Assembly (NCBI GenBank): GCA_902802795.1 | Contig: CADCNI010000034.1 | Location: 1-64,000 of the forward strand | Reading direction: 5' to 3' | Length of the DNA: 64,000 bases | DNA from: an uncultured Ruminococcus sp. | GTDB taxonomy: Bacteria > Bacillota > Clostridia > Oscillospirales > Acutalibacteraceae | In this document: in pieces, positions 34,177-42,197 of the stretch | Layout: every line of letters begins with the position of its first letter | Numbering within the stretch: the stretch's first letter is position 1 | Notes under the pieces: model-generated | Told to the model about the DNA's origin: nothing | The model's input: the letters and a program-made list of their open reading frames with translations, nothing else | Databases searched by the model: none | Position numbers and translations under genes: made by a program

Positions 34177-34477
34177 AAAGCACTACACCGCCATTCCTGA
34201 TGCTCCGACAGGCAAAGCTGTAGGGGTCGTTCTCCATGAGGGTATTCCAGTGATCGTAATTGTAAACCAGCACATCATAAGACACTTCACAGTCAAGGTT
34301 GAGATAAATCTTCTGCTCCACCTTGGAGCATTCGGTATCTCTCACAATCACGCACAGCTTAAAAGAGGCCAGTTCTCCCGTCACTTTGTATTTGCAGTTG
34401 AAAATAATAATGCGCACGGGCTTGACCAGATCCGCAATACCCTCGCACAGCCTGATGATCCGTTCGTCGTATTCCAA
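34163..34477 (-). CDS. Minimal nucleotidyltransferase-like protein with degenerate active site
   Basis: A 104-residue protein partnered with the HEPN gene. The order of strands fits an MNT-type nucleotidyltransferase, ending in NGGVVLYE as these proteins do. The catalytic GS-x10-DxD pattern appears as IIIFNCKYKVTG...SFKLCVIV: Gly-Ser is replaced by Asn-Cys and the metal-binding Asp residues are absent. The TTG at 34477 is chosen because AAGGAAGG lies 8 bases upstream; the GTG at 34528 has no binding site. If the alignment is right, it cannot catalyse AMP transfer and may serve only as a binding partner. Confidence 0.65.
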   Translation of the reverse strand: MEYDERIIRLCEGIADLVKPVRIIIFNCKYKVTGELASFKLCVIVRDTECSKVEQKIYLNLDCEVSYDVLVYNYDHWNTLMENDPYSFACRSIRNGGVVLYESE

Positions 34478-34623
34478 AAGAAATGCCTTCCTTTCGCAAA
34501 AACAGGGAACCCGCGCTTTTTGCCGCACCGCCCCATATTATTTCATTCTCTATTTTAACAAAGAAAATAGGCCATTTCAATAAATTTAAAATGAAATATA
34601 TGTGAATAGTCCAAGACTGCTTC

Positions 34624-34653
34624 GTATATTCGGGAGAAAAACGCCAACAATAA
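34624..34653 (+). promoter_or_regulatory. Possible forespore (SigF/SigG-like) promoter
   Basis: GTATA followed after 14 bases by GCCAACAATAA resembles the SigF pattern GYATA-N15-GGNNANANT with one mismatch and slightly short spacing. No SigA promoter is evident before the SpoIIQ-like gene, which is SigF-dependent in Bacillus. This is inference. Confidence 0.35.
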
Positions 34654-34687
34654 CATTGCAAAACCCATTGAAAGGCAGTTGAAACAA

Positions 34688-35473
34688 ATGAGCAACATTT
34701 CCATCGGCACACGCCGCCGAACGTCTAAGAAAAATCCCGCCAGCCGTGCTTCCTTCGGACTCTTCCTTGCGGCGGCCGCCATCGCGCTGACCGCCGCCGG
34801 CGTCAGAATACGCAAGGATCGCGCCGCGGCTCCCGACACATTCACCCTGCCCTCCGCCTCCACACAGCAGACGGTCGGCACTGCGGCGCAGACCCAGGCC
34901 GCCGCCGCGCAGCCCACTTCCCCCGCCGCCGATCAGGCGGCCGCCTCCCCAACCGCTCCCAAAAAGACTGACACCGGGACACCCCGGAAAACCGACGTCC
35001 CCCAGGACGGTGACGAATGGGAGGACAGCGAGCAGACCCTCGCGATTCAGGCAATGGGACAGAACGTCAATTATACCCGTCCGGCAGGCGGCGCCGTCAT
35101 CAAACCCTACAGCATGACCTCGCTGGTCTATTCCCGCACGATGGGCGACTGGCGCACACACAGCGGGCTTGATATCGCCGCGTCCGAGGGCGAAACCGTG
35201 CGCTCCGCCGCCGAAGGAACCGTCGCCGGCGTTTCGGATGATCCCCTCTACGGCGTGACGGTCGTTGTCAACCAGAACGACGGCTTAATGGTGTACTACC
35301 GCGGACTCAGCAAGGATCCCGCCGTGCGTGAAGGCGAAAACGTGTCGGCAGGCACCACTCTCGGCACCGTGGGAAAAATTCCCTGCGAAAGCGCCGACGG
35401 AAGCCATCTTCATATCGAGGTCAAAAAGGAAAACCGCTTTCTTGACCCCGCCGTTGCACTCGGCATCCAATAA
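34688..35473 (+). CDS. M23/LytM-domain membrane protein, SpoIIQ-like
   Basis: A 261-residue protein with an N-terminal membrane segment (residues 25-40), an Ala/Pro/Thr-rich linker (residues 45-110) and a LytM (M23) domain. THSGLDIAAS holds the H-x3-D zinc ligands and SHLHIEVKK the H-x-H, so the catalytic set appears intact, as in clostridial SpoIIQ and unlike Bacillus SpoIIQ. It could be the engulfment-channel protein SpoIIQ or a vegetative wall endopeptidase. Size, topology and the possible forespore promoter favour the former. The ATG at 34688 is preferred over a TTG at 34679 that abuts the AAAGG site. Confidence 0.78.
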   Translation: MSNISIGTRRRTSKKNPASRASFGLFLAAAAIALTAAGVRIRKDRAAAPDTFTLPSASTQQTVGTAAQTQAAAAQPTSPAADQAAASPTAPKKTDTGTPRKTDVPQDGDEWEDSEQTLAIQAMGQNVNYTRPAGGAVIKPYSMTSLVYSRTMGDWRTHSGLDIAASEGETVRSAAEGTVAGVSDDPLYGVTVVVNQNDGLMVYYRGLSKDPAVREGENVSAGTTLGTVGKIPCESADGSHLHIEVKKENRFLDPAVALGIQ

Positions 35474-35536
35474 TACTAATTTTCGACTAAAATCAAACAT
35501 TCTTCTTTCAATCGAAAACTAGTATAAGACATCAAA

Positions 35537-35578
35537 AGCCGGAACCGAATCGGTCATTTTTTTCGCACGGTTCCGGCT
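35537..35578 (+). terminator. Hairpin after the LytM gene
   Basis: AGCCGGAACCG pairs with CGGTTCCGGCT around a 20-base T-rich loop. No long T-run follows, so it may be a terminator or an mRNA-stabilising hairpin. Confidence 0.5.
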
Positions 35579-35683
35579 CATTTCATTGTGTGACGGTATT
35601 TTTCTATTTGTCCAACAAGTCACAATACCCAAAAATTACACCGAAATTCTTATACAAAAAAGAGAAAACAGGGTTTAATTTTC

Positions 35684-35712
35684 TTGACATATTCCGAAAA
35701 AAAGGCTAAAAT
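35684..35712 (+). promoter_or_regulatory. SigA promoter of rny
   Basis: TTGACA-N17-TAAAAT, close to consensus, about 410 bases upstream of the RNase Y start. It implies a very long untranslated leader. Confidence 0.82.
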
Positions 35713-35801
35713 ATAAGTGTACATTTAGTTGCAATGTCTTCTGATCGTACATATGCACTCGGATGTACTTTCTTTATTATCCTAAAACACAGTTTTGCAA
35801 C

Positions 35802-35838
35802 GCTCCTGATGATTCATGGCGATGATATCATCGGGAGC
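35802..35838 (+). promoter_or_regulatory. 12-bp hairpin in the rny leader
   Basis: GCTCCTGATGAT pairs with ATCATCGGGAGC (one G-U pair) around a 13-base loop. It lies within the predicted 5' leader and is not followed by a T-run. It may be a processing or regulatory element; no known riboswitch class is recognised. Confidence 0.5.
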
Positions 35839-35963
35839 ACCGCGACAGGCGGCACAATCCAATTGCAAATTCATGTTTTACGTTTGGCATATTTCTATTG
35901 TAATTCGTTATTTTTGGCTGTTTTCAAATAATATGGAATAACAGGGAATGACATCGAACTATA

Positions 35964-36068
35964 TTATACTCAATAACGACTTAGCGTGCCGCCTCGAACT
36001 TCACAAAAACCATATATGAAAGTTTTTGCTCGTCCTCGGCTGGCAGCTAATACCGTTATTGAGTATAA
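35964..36068. mobile_element. Palindromic MITE-like element C (105 bp) in the rny leader
   Basis: Perfect 15-bp inverted ends (TTATACTCAATAACG / CGTTATTGAGTATAA) enclose partly complementary inner arms (TAGCGTGCC / GGCAGCTA, CAAAAAC / GTTTTTG), so nearly the whole element can fold into one long hairpin. It ends about 40 bases before the rny ribosome binding site. Only one copy is seen in the window. It could be a MITE or an RNA structural element. Confidence 0.65.
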
Positions 36069-36126
36069 ATAATTTGCTATTGATTTGCGCCGACCTGATT
36101 TTTAAAAGGAGGTTGTGTGTAAAGCA

Positions 36127-37689
36127 ATGGAATGGTTATGGATAGTAACTCTGATCGTCGGCCTGGCCGTCGGCGGCGCTGTCATGTACTTTGTCGGACA
36201 CAAACGCGGCTATGAAGAACGCAAGCAGGTAGCCGAAGCAACAATTTCATCCGCCGAAGAAGAAGCCCAGCGCATTGTAAGCGAAGCCGAAAAGGACGCC
36301 GAATCCAAGCGCAAGGAAATCGTGCTGGAAGGCAAGGAGGAAATTCACCGCCTGCGCTCCGAAAACGACAAGGAGATCCGTGAACGCCGCAACGAGATCA
36401 ACAAGCAGGAAAAACGCGTGCAGCAGCGCGAGGAACACCTGAACAAGAAGATCGAACAGGCGGAAAAGAAACTCGAACAGGTCAACGCGCGTATGAAGCA
36501 GGCAGATGACAAATTTGCCGAGGCGGAAGAACTCAAACGCTGCCAGTTGGAGATCATGGAAAAAATCTCCGGTCTGACCACGGAACAGGCCAAGGAACAG
36601 CTCATGAAGGCACTGGAAGAAGAGCTGGTTCACGAAAAAGCGCTCAAAATCAAGGAGTATGAACAGCAGACCAAGGACGAAGCGGAAAAGAAGGCACAGA
36701 ATATCATTTCTCTCGCCATTCAGCGCTGCGCTTCCGATTATGTAGCCGAATCCACCGTGTCGGTGGTTCCGCTGCCCAATGACGAAATGAAGGGTCGCAT
36801 TATCGGACGCGAAGGCAGAAACATCCGCACGCTCGAACAGGTCACTGGCGTAGACATCATTATCGACGACACGCCCGAGGCCATTACCCTGTCGTCCTTC
36901 AATCCCATTCGCCGCGAAGTGGCCCGCATCGCCATGATGCGGCTGATTTCGGACGGCCGCATTCACCCTGCCCGCATTGAGGAAACGGTGGACAAAGCCA
37001 ACCGCGAAATCGAGGCAATTATTAAAGAAGAAGGCGAACACGCCATGCTCGAGGCGAATGTCATGGGACTTCACCCCGAACTGATTAAGCTGCTCGGCCG
37101 TCTGCGCTATCGCACAAGCTACGGGCAGAACGTGCTCAAGCATTCGCTGGAGGTTTCCATGATCGCCGGCGCCATGGCGTCCGAACTGGGCGTTGACCCC
37201 GCTCCCGCACGTCGCGCGGGTCTGCTGCACGACATCGGCAAGGCGCTCGACTATGAAATGGAAGGCAGTCACGTTGACATCGGCGTGGATATGGCGCGCA
37301 AATACCGCGAGTCCGAGCCGATTGTGCATGCCATTGCCGCGCATCACGGCGGCGTGGAATCGGTGTCTATCATCGACTGTCTGGTGCAGGCTGCCGACGC
37401 GGTTTCCGCGGCACGTCCCGGCGCGCGCAGAGAAAACGTCGAGAGCTACATCAAGCGTCTCCAGCGTCTGGAGGAAATCGCCAAGGAATTTGGCGGCGTT
37501 TCCGAAAGCTACGCCATTCAGGCGGGCCGTGAGGTGCGTGTCATCGTCAAGCCCGACGCGATCAGCGACGACGATATGCCGTTCCTCGCCCGTGAAATCT
37601 GCAAAAAGATCGAGAACGAGCTGGATTATCCCGGCCAGATCAAGGTCAACGTCATTCGTGAAAGCCGCGCGTCGGAATACGCGAAGTAA
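36127..37689 (+). CDS. rny: Ribonuclease Y
   Basis: A 520-residue membrane-anchored endoribonuclease that starts mRNA decay. It has an N-terminal membrane helix (residues 3-22), a long Glu/Lys/Arg coiled coil to about residue 200, a KH domain with [21 protein letters not shown], and an HD domain with [12 protein letters not shown] and AHHGGVE. The length is normal. The start is uncertain: AAGGAGG lies 14 bases before this ATG but only 2 before an in-frame GTG at 36115. The ATG gives the usual family N-terminus. A 410-base leader with two strong secondary structures precedes it. Confidence 0.96.
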   Translation: MEWLWIVTLIVGLAVGGAVMYFVGHKRGYEERKQVAEATISSAEEEAQRIVSEAEKDAESKRKEIVLEGKEEIHRLRSENDKEIRERRNEINKQEKRVQQREEHLNKKIEQAEKKLEQVNARMKQADDKFAEAEELKRCQLEIMEKISGLTTEQAKEQLMKALEEELVHEKALKIKEYEQQTKDEAEKKAQNIISLAIQRCASDYVAESTVSVVPLPNDEMKGRIIGREGRNIRTLEQVTGVDIIIDDTPEAITLSSFNPIRREVARIAMMRLISDGRIHPARIEETVDKANREIEAIIKEEGEHAMLEANVMGLHPELIKLLGRLRYRTSYGQNVLKHSLEVSMIAGAMASELGVDPAPARRAGLLHDIGKALDYEMEGSHVDIGVDMARKYRESEPIVHAIAAHHGGVESVSIIDCLVQAADAVSAARPGARRENVESYIKRLQRLEEIAKEFGGVSESYAIQAGREVRVIVKPDAISDDDMPFLAREICKKIENELDYPGQIKVNVIRESRASEYAK

Positions 37690-37718
37690 TTTTTTGCAGA
37701 GATTTTACAATATTAAAC

Positions 37719-37766
37719 AAAAAGACCGCCGCATGGGAATTCTCTTCTCACGCGGCGGTCTTTTTG
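37719..37766 (+). terminator. Terminator of rny
   Basis: AAAAGACCGCCGC pairs with GCGGCGGTCTTTTTG, followed by TTAT. A strong stem 30 bases after the stop. Confidence 0.9.
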
Positions 37767-37770
37767 TTAT

Positions 37771-37811
37771 AAAAAAAACCTGCACAAGACCGTTAAGCGG
37801 CCTTGCGCAGG
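37771..37811 (-). terminator. Terminator of the VanW-protein gene
   Basis: On the minus strand CCTGCGCAAGGCCG pairs with CGGTCTTGTGCAGG and is followed by eight T residues. Confidence 0.88.
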
Positions 37812-37821
37812 AGGATAATGG

Positions 37822-40182
37822 CTATACGTATTTGACCGTGGCCAGCGGCTGGTAGATGCTGGTAGCGTATAGTTCCTTGGAAATCTTGACGTCGCCCTTA
37901 TAGCGCACGCGGTAGATTTCGATGGTGAGTCCCGGGTCGCCCCATTCGACCTTGCCTCTGGGCTTGGTGGCGGTGGCTTTCTTTTCCACCACGGTGGTTT
38001 TGACCATCTGGACGGTCTTGTTGTCAAATTCGCAGTGGTAGCCGTCGTCGGTACCCCAGATTTGGCAGGTGATGGTCGCTTTCCCGTCGTATTTGTCGTT
38101 CTGCGCCTTATAGATCATCTTGATTTTAATGGGATAACTCTTGCTGTTCTGGAACTTGAAGTCGATGGTGCCCCAGTTGACGGTCGCGTCCTCGCCGGGG
38201 GTCGTCCAGTAATGCACCTTATACATATGATTGGTGCGGCTGACGATTTCCAGATCAGCCTTGAAAGCCGCCGAGAAAATCGCGGAGGATACCTGACAGA
38301 TACCGCCGCCCACGTCGTTGGTGGTACCGGTGCTGGTGTAAACCGTCGCGATGGAGAAGCCGTTGGCTTCGGTGCGTTCGCCCACGGTGTCGTTATAGGA
38401 GAAGATTTCACCCGGCTGCAATACGTAGCCATCCTCAAAACTGCCGTAGTTGTTGATACGCTTGGCGGCATTTTTGATGTTGGCGGCACGCGTCTTGTTG
38501 CCTCCTTCAAAGGATGTCGTGGTTTCCGCCAGCAGTTCCGGACAGGTAGGCGCTTTCAGCTCCACCAGCGTAATCTTGGGCTGGGTGAGCTTCATGGTGA
38601 TGCTCCAGGTGTTGCCGCCCGCCGCAATGGTGGCGCGCGCGTCCTCCAGATTGAACTTCTTGCCCACCACATCGGGGCTGTAGATCGTTTCGCCGTTTTC
38701 ATTGACATAGGAGGAAGCATCCTTGACCTCGCAGGAAACCTCCTGGTAGATCTGGTCGATATTCACGTCAGGGGTCTTGGTAGTCACCAGTTCCTCCACC
38801 AGCGCGTCGTCATAATTGCCCACCTTGATGCGCTCCAGGATTTCGCCCATCAGGCTGTTTTCATCCACGCCAACGCCGTCTGAGCCTGCCTTGATGACAA
38901 GCTGATCGCCGTCGATGGTGTAGGAGGGCTTGACCATGGTGGTGCCGTATTTGTCGGAAATGCTGTTGAGCAGCGTTTCCAGCTTGGTCTGGTTGTAAAG
39001 AATGTTATTATAGGTAGCGATGGAGGTTTTGACCTCTTTGCCATCGTCGCTCTCTTCGGTGACGGTATTCACCGAACCGTCCGCGTCGGCGGAGTAATTG
39101 AAGCCGTACTCACCGAGATTGATGGGGAAAGTCTCACCGTTGACCACGATTTTCAGGGTCTTGTCGCTGAGCTTGGTGCCGATGACGCTTTGCAGCATTT
39201 TGGTCGCGTCGGCGGTCTGAAGATTCACAATGGAGTTGTCGATATTGACGGGATTGTAAATATGCACCATCGTGAAGTAATAGACAATCGCACCGATCAC
39301 TGCGAAACTTGCCGCGACAATTCCCAGCGCTTTGAGGCGTTTCCGGACGCGGTAGCTGCTGAGCGAGACGGCGTTGTTTTTCTTGGCCGTCTTGCCGTAA
39401 TGCTCCTCGTAATAGGTCGCTTCGCCGCTGCCATTGCCCAGATATTTGGCGTAAATGGGCGGTATCGGTTCGGGGGTGCGGTCGGCGGGGCCGAAATCGT
39501 CGCCATAGTAATCGTCGGAATTATCATAATCGTCATCATAGTCGGCGGAAGTGTCATAATCATAAAAATCGCCGCTGGTACCCGACGGTGCACGCATGTG
39601 CTGACGCTTTTTTTTCAGATCCTCCGCGTAACGGTCATAACGCTCCGACTGTGTTTCGCGCCGTCTGCGCTTTTCCGGCACGACGTTGCGGGAAGCCGCC
39701 CGTCTGTCGTGCGCGTCGGTATCCTCGAAGTCGGCGTAATTCACTCCGCCCCGGTAGTTGTCGTAGTTATCATAGCCGCCCTGGTAGCTGTCCTGATACC
39801 CATTGTAGCCATTCTGATAACCGGCGTTGCCATAACCGTAACCGTCGTTGTAGCCGCCTTGGTAGCCGTCGCCGTACCCGCTGCCGCCGTCATCAAAGTC
39901 GTCGGAAAAACCGTCGTCATCATACCGACCGCTTTCGCTGTAACCGTTCGCATAATCGCCGTAGCCGTCGTCGAAATCATCGGCAAACCCGTCGTCATAC
40001 TGACCGTAGCCGTCGTCATAATCCTGGTCGAGTCCGTCGTCAAAATCACCGTCATAACCATCACGGATCATGCCGCTGCGATCGTCGAAATCGTCGTAAA
40101 ATTCGCTGTCGGCAAAATCATCGTTGAAATCGTCGCGGTCGTCACCGTCAAAGTGATAGCCGCTGTTTCCGAAGCCTCCCAT
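37822..40182 (-). CDS. VanW-domain membrane protein with a Asp/Tyr/Gly-rich cytosolic tail
   Basis: A 786-residue protein. Residues 1-155 are low-complexity Asp/Gly/Tyr (YDDGYGQYDDGFADDF-type). Residues 160-285 are basic then acidic. One membrane helix lies near residues 287-308. The extracellular part has a YoaR-type peptidoglycan-binding domain, a VanW domain (GFSIATVYTSTGTTNDVGGGICQ-region, residues about 595-620) and a C-terminal G5-like region. VanW proteins are wall-associated, and their biochemical role is not settled; there is no vancomycin cassette here. AAAAAGGAGTG precedes the ATG. Confidence 0.87.
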   Translation of the reverse strand: MGGFGNSGYHFDGDDRDDFNDDFADSEFYDDFDDRSGMIRDGYDGDFDDGLDQDYDDGYGQYDDGFADDFDDGYGDYANGYSESGRYDDDGFSDDFDDGGSGYGDGYQGGYNDGYGYGNAGYQNGYNGYQDSYQGGYDNYDNYRGGVNYADFEDTDAHDRRAASRNVVPEKRRRRETQSERYDRYAEDLKKKRQHMRAPSGTSGDFYDYDTSADYDDDYDNSDDYYGDDFGPADRTPEPIPPIYAKYLGNGSGEATYYEEHYGKTAKKNNAVSLSSYRVRKRLKALGIVAASFAVIGAIVYYFTMVHIYNPVNIDNSIVNLQTADATKMLQSVIGTKLSDKTLKIVVNGETFPINLGEYGFNYSADADGSVNTVTEESDDGKEVKTSIATYNNILYNQTKLETLLNSISDKYGTTMVKPSYTIDGDQLVIKAGSDGVGVDENSLMGEILERIKVGNYDDALVEELVTTKTPDVNIDQIYQEVSCEVKDASSYVNENGETIYSPDVVGKKFNLEDARATIAAGGNTWSITMKLTQPKITLVELKAPTCPELLAETTTSFEGGNKTRAANIKNAAKRINNYGSFEDGYVLQPGEIFSYNDTVGERTEANGFSIATVYTSTGTTNDVGGGICQVSSAIFSAAFKADLEIVSRTNHMYKVHYWTTPGEDATVNWGTIDFKFQNSKSYPIKIKMIYKAQNDKYDGKATITCQIWGTDDGYHCEFDNKTVQMVKTTVVEKKATATKPRGKVEWGDPGLTIEIYRVRYKGDVKISKELYATSIYQPLATVKYV

Positions 40183-40453
40183 GACTCTTTCACTCCTTTT
40201 TCGTTGGACGTCTCAAAAAAAAATGCCTCTTTTACATCTATATAATAGAATTTTTTTTCTTTTTTTTCAATAGCTTCCCGCTACATTTCACATTAATTTT
40301 AGTTTTCATAAAAATAAACGTCACAATTGATGAAGGCTGTTCTGGATGTATTGTCAATTTCTTTAAAAATCAATGCCTTGTCCGTGTCCAATCGGACAAA
40401 TAGCCGAATCTGTTTTTTTTGTTTTTTTTCTCGGATTTTTTGGATTTTGTCTA

Positions 40454-40482
40454 TTGAAAAGGCCAGGAAAACGTGATAAAAT
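40454..40482 (+). promoter_or_regulatory. Promoter of pyrG
   Basis: TTGAAA-N17-TAAAAT about 60 bases before the pyrG start. The rest of 40183-40541 is AT-rich, with a small TTGTCCG/CGGACAA hairpin and long T-runs near 40380-40440, but no recognisable attenuator. Confidence 0.65.
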
Positions 40483-40541
40483 ATTTGAGTTATTGTTTTG
40501 GTAAAATAATTGAAGTAAAAAAATGGAGGAGCGATTTTCTG

Positions 40542-42090
40542 ATGTCTACGAAATACATATTTGTCACAGGCGGCGTGGTTTCGGGTCTTGGCAAAGGAAT
40601 CACCGCGGCGTCTCTCGGCAGACTGCTCAAAGCCAGAGGCATGAAAGTCACCATGCAGAAGCTGGATCCTTACCTCAATGTGGACCCCGGCACGATGAAT
40701 CCCATCCAGCACGGCGAAGTGTTTGTCACGGACGATGGCGCGGAAACCGACCTTGACCTCGGCCACTATGAGCGCTTCATCGACGAGAGCCTCAACAAGA
40801 GCAGCAACGCCACCTCCGGCAAAATCTACAACAATGTGATCTCCCGTGAGCGTCACGGCGATTACAACGGCGGCACCGTGCAGGTCATCCCCCACGTCAC
40901 CCGCGAGATCATGGACATCATCGCCATGAACAAGCAGGGCGTTGACGTGGCGCTGGTGGAAATCGGCGGCACCGTGGGCGAACTGTCTCTTTATCCATGT
41001 GACGCTGCTGCCTTATCTGGCTGCCAGCAAGGAGCACAAGACCAAGCCTACCCAGCACTCCGTCAAGGAACTGCTGAGCATCGGTATTCAGCCGGATATC
41101 ATCGTGCTGCGTTCCGAGCAGCCCTTCGACCCCGCCATCAAGCAGAAAATCGCGCTTTTCTGTAACATCAGTCCCAAGAACGTCATTGCCAATCTCGACG
41201 TGCCGCTTCTCTATGAGGCGCCGCTCTTCCTCAAAAACGAGGGACTGGATGAAATCGTATGCAACTACTTCGGCTTTGACGTGAACGGTGAGCAGGACCT
41301 GTCCGACTGGATCGAGATGGTGGAAACCGCCAAGAACCTGAGTGAATCGGTCAGAATCGCCATGGTGGGAAAGTACACCGCGCTGCACGACTCCTATCTC
41401 AGCGTCGTGGAAGCCCTCAAGCACGGGGGCATCGGCAACAAGGTGGATGTGGATATCAAATGGGTCGAATCCGATACCCTCAACGAAAACAATGTCTTTG
41501 ACATTCTCGGCGATGTGGACGGCATTCTCGTGCCGGGCGGATTCGGCGACCGCGGCATCGAGGGCATGATCATCGCCGCCAACTACGCCCGTACCAACGG
41601 CATCCCCTACCTCGGCATCTGTCTCGGCATGCAGATCGCCATGATCGAATTTGCCCGCAATGTGCTGGATTATGAGGACGCGAACAGCATTGAATTCAAC
41701 CACGGCACCACTCATCCGGTCATCGACCTGATGCCGGAGCAGCGCGACGTCAAGGACATGGGCGCGACCATGCGTCTGGGCAAGTACCCCTGTCAGCTCA
41801 AGGAAGGCTCCAAGGTACACGAGTGTTACGGCGCGGACCTCATTGAAGAACGCCACCGTCACCGTTACGAAGTCAACAATCTTTACCGCGGCGAATATGA
41901 ACAAAACGGCCTGGTTTTTTCGGGTCAGTCGCCTGACGGTCGAATCGTGGAAATGATCGAGCTGCCGGGACATATGTGGTATGTGGCCTGCCAGTTCCAC
42001 CCCGAATTCAAGTCAAGACCCAACCGTCCGCATCCGCTTTTCAAGAGCTTTATCCGGTCCGCGAAGGAATATAAGGCACAGGAGAAATGA
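40542..42090 (+). pseudogene. pyrG: CTP synthase, split by a small out-of-frame deletion
   Basis: The gene for UTP-to-CTP amidation by glutamine. Frame 1 (40542 onwards) has the synthetase start [33 protein letters not shown] and EIGGTVGE, then goes out of frame and stops at 41165. The frame shifted by one base resumes at about 40985 with [11 protein letters not shown]. It continues through [20 protein letters not shown] to the amidotransferase domain, with Cys in LGICLGMQ and His/Glu in CQFHPEF. About 22-24 conserved residues (the DIESLPFLEAIRQ region) are missing between the parts, so some 65-71 bp are lost, a number that is not a multiple of three. pyrG is usually indispensable, so an assembly or sequencing error is as likely as a real mutation. 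Confidence 0.88.
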
Positions 42091-42119
42091 TTCTTTCATG
42101 CTGCCAATCCAATACCCAA

Positions 42120-42164
42120 CAATTGCAAATGCGATGGGAAATTGCCATTGCATTTGCAATTTTA
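42120..42164 (+). terminator. Terminator of pyrG
   Basis: AATTGCAAATGC pairs with GCATTTGCAATT around a 17-base loop, followed by TTAT. It is AT-rich but long. Confidence 0.65.
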
Positions 42165-42197
42165 TCATAATAAATCACGGAAAGGAGTGGGAAGCCT

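Noticed and set aside
30422..40182. VanY and VanW genes as a vancomycin-resistance cluster
   Set aside because: No vanH, D-Ala-D-Lac/Ser ligase, vanX or vanRS genes are nearby; both families are common wall-metabolism genes.
40542..42090. Programmed frameshift in pyrG
   Set aside because: Residues are missing at the junction as well as a frame change, so a deletion explains it better than recoding; no slippery heptamer is seen.
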